Assembly: GCA_000499405.2 (NCBI GenBank)
Contig: HG738140.1
Location: forward strand, 4,486,008 to 4,550,007
Direction of reading: 5' to 3'
Source: Onchocerca volvulus
Lineage: Eukaryota; Nematoda; Chromadorea; Rhabditida; Onchocercidae
Length of the DNA stretch: 64,000 nucleotides
Each line of letters opens with the position of its first letter. Within the stretch, counting starts at the first letter, position 1. Made by a program: the position numbers and the translations under genes. A model generated the notes under the pieces. That model was given only the letters and a program-made list of their open reading frames with translations, did not search any database and was not told the origin of the DNA. Positions 27,300 through 37,765 of the stretch are shown one piece after another.

Positions 27300-27990
27300 T
27301 TGGTGTAATATTCTTTAATGAATGATGAATTTGAATTAGCTTACTTTTCAAATGTTCTTTTCGTGGTAATGAAATTATTACGATAAATATAAATTTGACT
27401 AAATGCTATTTTTATTATTATTAAATTATGTTTTGAAGTAGTTTAGATATTCAATTAATAATTTTTCAATTTGTGAAAAAAAATGCATTAGTAATTTTTT
27501 TCTTTGAATACTTAAAAATAACTATTCTTTCGTAGTTTCGAATTTTCTAATAATTGAAATTTAACTTTTACATTTAAAATAATATTCTTTAAGAAATGAA
27601 TTTGCAGTAATTTGTTTTCAAAATATTATACTAGCAGAATTGATAAGTAACAAAAATTGACTGAATGCAATTTTAATTAGTACAATATTTTTCTAGCAAA
27701 ATCAGTAATTACGAGTACAAATTTGATTAAAATGCAATTTTAATTTGTGTAATGTTCTTTTAATAGAATCAGTAAGTAATTTCAATAAAAGCGAAATTTA
27801 ATTAAAATACAATTTTCATTATTATGATGTATCTTTTAGCAGAATTGGTAATTAATTTCGATGAGTATAAATTTAATTAAAATGCGATTTTTGTTATAAA
27901 TCAGAATTGGTAATTAATTTCGATGGGTATGAATTTAATTAAAATGCTATTTTCATTATAAATAAACTATGTTTTGAAATAGTTTGCACC
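27300..27990. repeat. Degenerate tandem array, ~60-75-bp unit
   Basis: The motif GAATTGGTAATTAATTTCGA followed by AATTTAATTAAAATGC recurs with decay near 27363, 27634, 27697, 27769, 27838 and 27900. A flanking motif TATGTTTTGAA[AG]TAGTTT bounds the array near 27427 and 27968. No protein frame survives through it. Confidence 0.75.
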
Positions 27991-28383
27991 ATGTTAAGGT
28001 TTTATATTTATTAATCTTCGCTATAAATCCATAATGATTGCTTTAGTATAGAAAAAAGGTAAATTTTATGCATATGGTTGATTAATTATATCCAGGAAGT
28101 AAACAATATTATGTGCAAGAAGTAAACAAATAGTATTATAGTTGAGTGGAATATCGATTACAATAGATGGAACAATGTAAACAAACCTAAAAAGGAAATT
28201 AAAAATCAAATATTAGAATCAAAATTATAACAATTATCATTAATCACTAATGGTTAAAATAATACTAAAATTGGTTCGTTATTATCAGTGAAAAAAATTA
28301 TTCGTAATGTAAGAGTGATTAAATTTAAATTGACTGTAATCATCTAGTTTGAATCGACTAATTATTTGAAAAAAAAAAAATAG

Positions 28384-28429
28384 ACCATTCCTAACTAAAT
28401 TAGGTCACCATTCCTAACTAAATTAGGTC
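28384..28429. repeat. Perfect 23-bp tandem duplication
   Basis: Two exact head-to-tail copies of a 23-bp unit starting ACCATTCCTAACTAAATT (28384-28406 and 28407-28429). Confidence 0.95.
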
Positions 28430-28592
28430 AGTTAGTCGAAAATTGAAATTGTTTAATATATGAGAAATATAGTTCTGAAATTCTAAAAATAGCAAAATCA
28501 GGATAATGTTTTTGAATAATTTTGGTCGAAAAGTTTATAAGAATTAGTTTCTTCAATTTTTTTTAATTTGATCGTGATGTCAATAAATTAAG

Positions 28593-28606
28593 TACCCAAG
28601 TTTGAG
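28593..28606 (+). other. 14-mer identical to the 3' end of nematode SL1 spliced leader
   Basis: TACCCAAGTTTGAG matches the last 14 bases of the conserved nematode SL1 leader. It is followed by TTTAAC, not by the GT donor found in SL RNA genes, and the Sm-like string ACTTTTGGAA comes only about 25 bases later. It is therefore not an intact SL RNA gene; a decayed SL RNA pseudogene, a retrocopy of a trans-spliced mRNA, or chance are the options. Confidence 0.45.
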
Positions 28607-28654
28607 TTTAACTTTTAAATCCTAGTTTTTACTTTTGGAATTAGTAATATTGGC

Positions 28655-29260
28655 TTTAATTTACAACACATATAAGTATTTTATGTTCAGAACTTAAATA
28701 TTTGATTGAGCATTTCAAATATTAAATACTTCATTTCCTCCACTAACAAATGTATATTTTTTTCTAAAGCTGAAATAAAAATTTCCATTTGAATTATCGC
28801 TCTTCAAGTATTCCCAAAGTTCTTTGTACAACAAAAAATGTTACGGAAAAAGTTTTTCGTAATTCTGTATTTATCAGTGAGTTAATTTTTATCTAAATGA
28901 AAGAATTGACGCATGATTTATCAATGAATTAATTTGAATAAGATTATTATATGTAAATAAGCTCTTATCAAAATTTGAATCTAAATACCTAAATAAGCAT
29001 TCCAAATACTAAAAATTAACTTCATTTTTATAAATGTATAATCTTCCTAAAGCCAAAATAAAAATTTCCCTTTCAAATATTACTCTTTAAATATGCTCCA
29101 AATTCTTAATGCAACAAAATTCTAAACGCGTAAAAAAATATTATGGAAAAAGTTTCTTGCTTAAATGTGCTTTTATTAAAATTTATATTTAAATACTTAT
29201 GTAAATATTTTAAATATTAAACATAATTTTAAACATATTCCGCATCCATTGGTAAGTCTC
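28655..29260. repeat. Degenerate ~310-bp tandem duplication
   Basis: Segments around 28655-28880 and 28965-29170 share ordered motifs (AAATATT...ACTTCATTT, CTAAAGC..AAATAAAAATTTCC, TTCTT..TGCAACAAAA, GGAAAAAGTTT), and a third partial copy follows near 29172. No coding frame. Confidence 0.6.
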
Positions 29261-29569
29261 TTTGTATAAATTAAATAACTGATATAAAAAAAAAATTAAC
29301 ATATATTTGGATTAAAAAATTAATAAAAGCTTATCAATGAATCAAAATGATTGAAATATAACTATGAAATGTGAATACATGTGTTGGCGAAATTTAGAAT
29401 TGTGAAAATTATATTCTGTGTTTATCGATAAATTTCTTTGTTTGAGTTAAAAAAATTAATATAAACATATCAATGAATCAATGACTAAAATATAACTATC
29501 ATTTATAAATATTTATTGATAAAATTTAAATATTACATTTAAATCATTTTAATTGATAATCTTTTTATT

Positions 29570-29940
29570 CATTTGTGTATATTTATATGGATTATTGTAT
29601 TGTTTATTTTCATATAACCTTTCAAAATTTTCACCGATTTAAAATTTGAATGCAACGTTGCATTCAAATAGGCGCGTGTTTAAGAATTTTTGGGCCAGCT
29701 AATTGTAAATAAATTTGTTGATAAAACTGAGAATTATGGAAATTTTCGGAAGTTAAGAATTGGAAAAGCTTCCGAACTAAGCAAATAGTTTGTCCATTTG
29801 TTAGTAACCATTGGTATTTGAGTTATCCTTCAAAGTTTGGATTAACCAATGAGCGCATAAATCAACCATAAATAGCGCCAATAGTTATGGCTTGGTTACT
29901 TCAACAATTCGCAAACTTTCCGATCGACTAAATTGACACC
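29570..29940 (-). mobile_element. Fragment of an interspersed repeat (copy A, reverse orientation)
   Basis: Read on the minus strand, about 29570-29710 contains CGCGCCTATTTGAATGCAAC, GTTGCATTCAAA and a GGTGAAAATTTTGAAAGGTT tail, matching copies at 34205-34290, 34395-34470 and 61060-61270. The following 200 bases (to 29940) are less AT-biased and contain inverted AACCAATG/CATTGGTT-type strings and may belong to the same element. No transposase or reverse-transcriptase frame is visible. Confidence 0.5.
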
Positions 29941-29950
29941 ATTATTAGAT

Positions 29951-29988
29951 GGGTGTGTATGTGTGTCCGTCCGTCCGTCCGTCTGTCT
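29951..29988. repeat. (GT)n/(CCGT)n microsatellite
   Basis: A GTGTGTATGTGTG stretch runs into three to four CCGT units and then CTGTCTAT, immediately beside the interspersed-repeat fragment. Confidence 0.9.
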
Positions 29989-30089
29989 ATTTATCCATCA
30001 ATGCAGACTGACAGTTGTGAGGAAAGATTTCAATTTAAATATTCCGCTTGGTTTGTTTGCTTATTTCATCCTTTGAGCTACATAATATT

Positions 30090-30375
30090 CATCTTCTTCT
30101 TTCCTTCTCTCTCTCTCTCCCTCTCCCTCTGTTTTTCTCTCTCTTTTTTCATATATGTGGTGGTTTTCTCAAAGTTTTAAATTTGCAAAAAAAGAGCTGC
30201 AAAGAGGACTCGAGAAAAAAGACAATTAATGTCTCATTTGAATTTTAGGGATATAATATCTATTTCTCTCCCTTTCTCTCTCTTTTTCTTTTTCTCCCTT
30301 TCTCTCTCTGTATATATTGTAATTTTGGAAGTTTTGAATTTGCAAGATCTTGAAAGAGGACATGAGAAGCGGGGA
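30090..30375. repeat. Duplicated pyrimidine (CT)n tract with shared flank
   Basis: Two CT-rich tracts (30090-30147 and 30262-30310) are each followed by TATAT, a GTTTT[AG]AATTTGCAA motif and an AAGAGGAC..GAGAA motif, showing a tandem duplication of a unit of roughly 170 bp. Ser/Leu/Phe-rich open frames here come from the CT repeats and are not genes. Confidence 0.7.
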
Positions 30376-30777
30376 GAGTGCCTCAATTTAAATTTAAGGG
30401 CCGCAAATGAATTTTAGGCCGCAAATTGTTGTTTAATTTTGTTTTATTTGGATTTTTTTCTTGTCGAAAAATTTTTGTGTATTTTAAATAGAATGCCAGC
30501 CAGCTGTTACAAAATATATAAATTTTCTTTTCAAAAAAAAAAAAAAAAAGAGGCAAAAAAATTTTTGCTTTTTTTTGCTGATAAAGAAGGAAAGCATACT
30601 TTTATCTCATTTTCGGATGGAAATTGTTTCAATATTTATCAGTTTTTTTCTTTTTTCTTTTTTTTTCTTTTTTTTTTTTGTACAAAAGCGAAAGGAAAAA
30701 TTAGTTTTTTGTAACAAAAGAAAAAAATTTTGTTGAAATTTCTTTTTACTTTGCCGCTTCTATGAGAAATTTTATAA

Positions 30778-31170
30778 TTTTAAATTTCAGGTAGGATTAA
30801 TTTGATTTGAAATTTTGCTTATTTATAGCAATGGATAATTGAATAGATTAAAATTTAAAGATAACGTATAATTTTAATTGTTTATTTTTATGATTTAAAA
30901 TTTTAAACTTCAAATTGGAATAATTTATTTGAAGTAGTTTATTCGTAGCATTGGATAGATTAAATCTGAAGATAACCTATTATTTCGATTATTTACTACT
31001 AATACTAAGACTTAGATTAGACTAGAAGCTATGTTCCAAACTTTAATGATTAATTTATAATTTTAAATCTTAGATTGGAATGATTTATTTAAAATTGTTT
31101 ATTCGTAGCACTGAAGAGATTAAATTTGAAGATAACCTATTCTTTCCATTATTTAATAGAAGTAGTAGAT
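30778..31170. repeat. Three degenerate tandem copies of a ~105-160-bp unit
   Basis: Copies start near 30778, 30890 and 31050; each has a TTTTAAA[CT]TTNA segment, GGAAT[AG]ATTTATTT, TTATTCGTAGCA and a GATTAAAT..GAAGATAACCTATT end. No coding frame. Confidence 0.7.
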
Positions 31171-33599
31171 AGTAGTGGTAGTAGTAAGGCTTCAACTAAA
31201 TTCGAAGTTATATTCAAAGGAAATTATTGATTAAACAAGTTTCCATCATTTGAAATTACTCCATCTTTCTCCCGAATCGCTGCTATCACTTGTTGTCCCA
31301 AATGAATTCATCTTCATATTTGCTATTATGAAATTTTAGTTTCCTTTTTTTTTTTTTTTAGAAATTTCAAAATCTCTTTTTTTGCTTTTTTTCAAAAATT
31401 CCAAAAATACTTTTGCATTAATTTAAAACTATTTGAGGCATACATTTCATATAGCAAAAAAAAAGAAAATTTTTTTTTATTCTCTTTTATTGTTATCGCT
31501 AGTGATAATGAATGTCTTCTTCAAGGTTGCAATTTTTTTTCTTCTTTCTTTTCTCCATTTAATTTTACAAAATTCAAATTTTTCTTTTTTCCCTCTTCTT
31601 TCTTTTTCATTCTAAAAATAAATTATAAAATAAGTAAGGAAGAAAAAATGGAAGTGTGACGGATGATGATTAAATTGTATTTATGGGAGAATTAAATTTA
31701 ATTCCATTACTACTGTAATAAATTTAGTACTATTATTATTATTATTAATTATCTTTATTTTATGTTCTTATCATTGGTTGTTGTTATTCTAATACTTATC
31801 ATTGGTTATTGTTATTCTTTTAAATTAATTTTCATTTAACTTCTTTTTTGTTAGAATGTTTCGTTTCGTTTTGTCACATTTGATGTTTAATCATTGTTTT
31901 CTTTTTTCTCTACATTAAAGCCGATTTTAATGATGAAGAATTGAGTTTTATTGTGAGAAATTCGTTTTTTTTTAAAAAAAAAAAGAATAAATTACTTTTT
32001 TTTTAAAAAAATCATTCCTTCATTATTGTTTTTTTTTTTTTTTTTTAATCATTTTTGTTGATAGTAATAATAATAATAATATTATTGTTATTGTTATAAT
32101 TGTCATTTTGTTATCATATTATTGTCATTATTTTATTTTTACTCATTTTTGTTACCATCATTATTTATCATCTTGTTGTTAGCGAATAATTATTGAGATA
32201 ATGTAAAAAGGAAAATAGTATAAAAATGGAAGTAAATAACATGACAAATGATGTAATGATGAATCTTTCATTGTCTCATTGTTAAAATGAGAAAACAAAA
32301 ACTGATTTGGAGAAATGCTATATATCTTTCATTCTTAAAATGAGAAAACAAAGTTTGATTTCAAAACTGAATTAATGAAAAATTCGTTTTTATCCCGTAT
32401 TATTCTTTTAACATTTTATCTAGTTTATGTATAATATAACGTACGTATAAAAGTAAAAAAAAAAAAAAAAAATTAGATAATACGAAAATATTTATTCAAT
32501 ATGTATTTTAACGTTTCGATTTCATTTGAAATGTTTCAATGTTTTTTTTCAATTTTATTTGAAAATAACATTAAATAAAAGATGGAAAAAAAAAATGAAA
32601 GAAATGAAAAGAAGAAAAAAAAAAAAAAATCAAATCGACACATCAAGGTCAAAAGGTGAATATAACAGAAGATAAAACGATACAATGACATTTTCAATAA
32701 AATTTATTTCAAATTATTTTCTGATTTATTCCAATCAATTTTAGCATTCAGTTTTATCAAAATTTTATCAAACATATAAATTAATATTTTTATTCATTAT
32801 TTCTATCAAAATGTTCGTCATTTCGGTGAATTATACCTTCATATTCATGTTTTAGCGTTTTAACTTTTACCTAATAGCTGCCAACTTTTACCTCATTAGT
32901 TTTCATTGATATAAATTTTTTACATTCATATAATTTTTTATAATTCTTTCAATCAAATTTCCTTTTGATAGAAATTTTAGATGTAAATTTTATATTGAAG
33001 CAATTTTGATTAAAAAAATTATTAGAATTTAAAGTAGTGAAATTATTTTCAAATCTTTTTCCTTTTTTAATCACCAGTTATTATTGTTTCTTAATGGTTT
33101 ATTTTTTTAAAAAAAAAAGAAAAACTCAGTAAAATAATATCATCCATTCTTATCATTTTTTTCCCTCTCCATAATTATCTTATCAGTATATATAAGTGAC
33201 CCATTCATTATTTTGTTTCCAATCTTTTACTTTCATTATTCTACAGAATAAAATTTTCAAAAAAATGAAAGGAAAAAATTAAATATTTTTCTAAATTTTC
33301 AGAAAAAAACAAAAAGTTATTAGTTTAATATATTTTTATATAATGTAAAATATGAAATCTTTCTTTTTTGCTATTAATTTATTTTTATATAAATACATAA
33401 TATAAAACAAAATTATGATCTAGGTCAAGTGTACAAACACAATCCATTTTATTGAATTTTTCTAAAGTATTTCTATAAATTTCAATCTTCTTTTTAAATT
33501 GACAAAATTAAATGATGTGGAAAATGTGTGTTTATGTGCGTGATATACATTCTTTCATCTTTTATAATAATTTTCTTCACGCATGAACTATGTATTTAT
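31171..33599. other. AT-rich intergenic stretch with TTA/ATT microsatellites
   Basis: Contains short TTATTATTA and AATAATAAT arrays (31728-31750, 32060-32110), facing T/A runs (31965-31985), and a small duplication around ATGAGAAAACAAA (32285 and 32338). No gene or RNA gene recognised. Confidence 0.65.
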
Positions 33600-34720
33600 T
33601 TGAAATTTAAAAATTTTTTCTATTTTTTTCTTGAAATTTATTTAAAATTTGTCATACATTTTGTCCAATTTTCTTTTTCCATTTTCTATTGCTGATTATT
33701 ATATTTTACTGATAAAGTTTCGCAAAACTATGCAGTCTCATTAAATATCCAATTTATAAAATTCTTTAGAATATTTGCTCACATATATTTGTTGCTTAGA
33801 AGATATTTTGATTTTTTATTTGAATCTTATTGATTAACTGGATTTAAATTTTTTTTTTCTATTTTTTTTCTTGAAATTTATTTAAAATTTTTTTAATATT
33901 TTTATCAATTGTTTTCATGTTATTTTTGATTTCTTGTCATTTTTTTTATTACTAATTATATTATATTTTGTTAATGATTTGATTTATTAATAAAATTTCG
34001 CAAAACTATGCAGTCTTCTTAATTCAATTTATATGGAATAAATTTACTTACATATTGCTTGCTTAGATGATATTTTGATCTTCTTAATTTCAACTTTATT
34101 GATCGACTGGATTTAAGATTTTTCTTATCTTTTTTTCTTGAAATTTATTTAGAACTACCTGGACCCGGCCACGCTTCTAGCCGGAAATTGCAGTCCAAAA
34201 GTCTTTAAACAGCGCCTATTCGAATGTAACGTTGCTTCGACATTTCAAATTAATCTGTGAATAACTTGAAAAGTTGTGTAAACATGAAAGTCCAGAGAAC
34301 AGTTATGGTCAAAAAATTCAGTCCGTCCACTTACTTTTACCTATCACAAGTGAGAGAAGTAAGAAAAAAAAAAGGAGATATATTTATATGAAAAAACGCG
34401 GCCATTCGAATGCAACGTTGCATTAAAATTTCAAATCAATTGCTGAAGAACTTGAAACGTTGTGTGGAAATGAACAACGAACATTTACATTTTTATTTAA
34501 ATAGTTTTATAATATTTTTATCAATTCTATTCATATTATTTTGACTTTTTTATCATTCTTTTATTTTATTGTTATATTTTGTAAATGATTGATTGTTGAG
34601 AAAATTCGTCGCGAAATTATACGAATCTCACTAAACATTTGCAATATATAAAATATTCATTCACATATTGTTTGTTTCAAAGATATTTTAATTAATTTTA
34701 GTCTTATCTAATAGAGAAAT
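33600..34720. repeat. ~250-300-bp tandem repeat, three copies, third split by an insertion
   Basis: Each copy carries CTTGAAATTTATTTA, ATATTTTTATCAATT, a TTTCGCAAAACTATGCAGTC motif (TTCGTCGCGAAATTATACGA in copy 3) and ACATATTG.TTG.TT..A.GA followed by GATATTTTGA/TTTTAAT. Copies lie at about 33600-33840, 33850-34150 and 34130-34155 plus 34490-34720. The third is interrupted by the element at 34155-34490. Confidence 0.75.
34155..34490 (+). mobile_element. Interspersed non-autonomous element (copy B), nested in a tandem repeat
   Basis: Begins near CCTGGACCCGGCCACGCTTC and ends near AACGAACATTTACATTTTTA. Inside are two direct sub-copies of the ATTCGAATG[CT]AACGTTGC motif followed by TTTCAAAT[CT]AA..G.TGAA.AACTTGAAA (34205-34290 and 34395-34470). 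Its markedly higher GC than the host repeat, and the host repeat resuming afterwards, support an insertion. The tail resembles ends seen in non-LTR retroelements, but no protein is encoded, so the class is unproven. Confidence 0.6.
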
Positions 34721-35964
34721 GGCATTTATTTGGAAAGCTATTTAAATCTTCATTAAAGACATTTTTTCACGTATTGTTTATGATTACTGCTTGGCTTGTT
34801 AAATGGAAAATTAAAGAATGCGAAAGACTTCTTGACTTCCTTTTTCTTCAGCTATTTTATTTACATTAGATTCATTCATGATAGTTTGGTTTTTCTTATT
34901 GTTGTTAATGGAATAAGTTATTTATATCTTAATTAGATTTAATTTTGTAGTCTAATTTAGGTAAAAAAAAAAATTAAATTTAAGAAAAAACTGAATCATG
35001 TAGTAGAATAAATTGTTTATATCTTTATTATGCTTAGTTTTGGTCCTAATTTAAGCAAATGAACGAAGCTAAATTTAAGTAAAGAATTATATCTAATTTT
35101 TATGATCTAATTTAAATAGAAATTAATTTAAGTAAAAGTTAAAAAAATTCCAATAAAGATTAGAAATTCATTAAAAATTTAAATGAAAAAAAGAATAGTT
35201 GAAGACTGCAGTTTGTTAATTAAAAATGTGAAAGAAAAAATGATTAAAAGATGAAGATTAGTTATTGAATTTCCTTCATTTAACCTATATTATACATGGC
35301 TTATCGATATAAATATAGAGATTTTGGTAACAAAAATGAAAATTTTATTTGTTTTTTCAAAAATTATTTTGTGGACAAATGAAAAAATAATTTTCATCTA
35401 TTTTTAAATTTATTCAACATTTTAAAATTTATATTTTATCACAACCTAGAAATGGAACTTGCTTTAAAAAAAAAAAATGAAATCATAAAAACAAGAATTA
35501 ATTTCCAGTATTCTTTATCGGAAATTCTTACAAGTATAACAAATATTTATTCGTATATAAATATACTGAAAGCAATCATTTTTTCTCGAAAATTCTTACA
35601 AATATAAAAAATTCTTTACAAAAATTTTTTACAAATTATTTTAAAAATTACCAAGTTTTTTTTCTTATCTTCTGTGTTTCCATTTCTCTGAAAAAGCAGC
35701 TAATATTGATTTATATTAAAAAGGCCAAAGGTCATTGTAATAATGGTAGTAAATGAGACATAAAATGAAATTGAATTTGTCCATTTCGCTTGTCACCATT
35801 TCACCAATCTTTTGTCATCCATCCATTCCTTTGATATATTTCCATTCGTTTGCATTACATATGTATATCTACGTATGGGTGTATATTTGTTTACATCTTG
35901 TCAATAAAAATTCGCCGAAATGTAAATTTTCTTATTTTCCAAATCCTTTTATTCCAAAAATATC

Positions 35965-36400
35965 GGATCAGTAATTTCTCAATTTTATTGCTTTTTCGTT
36001 ATAAATTTCTAAAAATCTTATTCCTACTATTAAATTTAAATTTAAGTTTTTTTTTCCTCCGAAAATCATATTCCTCACTATTAAATTTAAATTAAAATTT
36101 GCAAATATCAGATCAGTAATCTTTAAATTTTTATTACTATTTCGTTATAAAATTCCTAAAAATCTTATTCCTACTATTAAATTTAAATTTAAGTTTTTTT
36201 TTTTTCTCCGCTAATCTTATTCCTCACTATTAAATTTAAATTAAAATTTGCAAATATCAAATCAGTAGTCTCTAAATTTTATTACTATTTTGTCATAAAT
36301 TTCTAAAAATCTTATTCCTACTATCAAATTTAAATTTAAGTTTTTTTTTTCTCCGCTAATCTTATTCCTCACTATTAAATTTAAATTAAAATTTTGCAAA
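35965..36400. repeat. Three tandem copies of a ~147-bp unit
   Basis: Units start at about 35966, 36111 and 36260 with GATCAGTA; each contains two related half-units built on AAATCTTATTCCTACTATTA and AATCTTATTCCTCACTATTA, each with TTTAAATTTAA after it. Copies are highly similar, so the expansion looks recent. Open frames through it are repeat artefacts. Confidence 0.9.
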
Positions 36401-36614
36401 ATGAACAAATGTAAAGAAATAAGTACGATATGAGTTTTATTTCCTCTTTTTCTTTTTGGCATATAATTATTTGCATTTTAGTTATCCGTTAAAATGTTTG
36501 TTTACATTTTTACGGATAATTACCCCGATATTCAATAGATAATTCAGAATAATCATCACATACACACATATACTTTAATTCCTTGAATCTGAAACCTAAG
36601 ATAATTACCCGAAT

Positions 36615-37197
36615 TTAAGGGAATTTTCGAAAATATAATGATTGTGCAGGGTTTTCCATCATACACTCTGAGGTCAAGAAAAAGGTCAATACGAATATTT
36701 ATATCTAATGAATAATATATTTTTTTTACGCATAGCAATTAGCGACAATTTCATTGTTAAATTCAAAAATAACATTTTATTACTATTAATCATCTAGTAA
36801 TTAATAAAAATATTTGATAAATATAGGTTTGTCCAGTCTTTCCGTTATTCATACAATTTTTGCATTTTATTAATTTCATTTGTTTAGCAATTTGATTGAT
36901 ATTTAAAGATGGCAAAATTGGCTAACAATATATATTTAAAATTTCAATTTCTATTTTTTAGTAATTTCCATCTAACTTTAAATCATTTATTCTGAAAATT
37001 GGTCATCAACAAAGTTTTATTTCTTTCCCCAAAGATCAAAGGTCAAGTGTCTGGGTTATTGCTATCGCTCGGATTTCTAAGTATCACTGCTTTTCTTTGC
37101 CGTTTTTGGAACTCACATTTACACCGTCTGATAGAATTGCTTGTGGAATTCGGAAATCGGATTTCTTAGTTACCGGCTTTGGCCTTTTCTGTTTCAT
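36615..37197 (-). CDS. Candidate small two-exon gene (unknown product, ~41 residues)
   Basis: A TTTTCAG acceptor on the minus strand (exon start 37247) lies 50 bases before an ATG at 37197 in good context (ATCACCATG). The following 24-27 codons are lysine-rich and use CCG, CCA, TCC, CGA and GAC codons, unlike the surrounding DNA. Two donors are possible: GTGAGT after 37117 or GTGTAA after 37125. With the second, the CTTGACCTCAG acceptor (exon 36667-36615) joins in phase and gives a 41-residue protein ending in TAA. Start of the peptide: MKQKRPKPVTKKSDF. No family recognised. It would be divergent from the phosphatase gene, 569 bases apart. Could be chance; the first exon is more convincing than the second. 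Confidence 0.25.
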
Positions 37198-37765
37198 GGT
37201 GATATCTTACTTAATTTATCAATGATTAATGATTAATTCAAATTTATCTGAAAAGTTTCAAGGAATATTTTCATTCCTTTGAGAGAAAAGAAATCGCAAA
37301 ATTTAAATTCAAATTTAACAATCAATATGAGTTATTAAATAGACAAATATGAATATACTGAAAGAAAAAGTAAACATTATGCAAACAAGCAAAAAAGAAA
37401 AAAAAGAAAAGATACCATCTTCCTTGATAAATTTGAATTTAAAATGTGGAAAATTAAAACAATAGTATATTTTCTGTATTAATTTGCTCATTTATTTAAT
37501 CTTACTTATTTTCGATGTTATTCAATTCGTAAATGTTTTTATAAATTCTCATTAATATTCATAAATTTCCAAATGATTTCATAAATATTCATTAATGCTG
37601 TTTACGTAATTATTAATTAGAGATAATTTTTTTTCTACTTAATTTCCATGATTATTTTACTTCGAACTGTTCTTTAATGTTTATATTCAAAGAATGTGAT
37701 TGATATTTTTTCCTATAAAAATATTAATTATTACAAAATAATGCTACTTGAAGCTATTTTTCAGG
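37198..37765. other. Region upstream of the phosphatase gene
   Basis: AT-rich sequence between the candidate small minus-strand gene and the phosphatase start. It holds two trans- or cis-splice acceptor-like strings, one on the minus strand (37248) and TATTTTTCAG on the plus strand ending at 37764. No promoter motif could be identified with confidence. Confidence 0.6.

Noticed and set aside
30048..30417. Overlapping Ser/Leu/Phe-rich ORFs
   Set aside because: Products of the duplicated CT-rich tracts, open in several frames.
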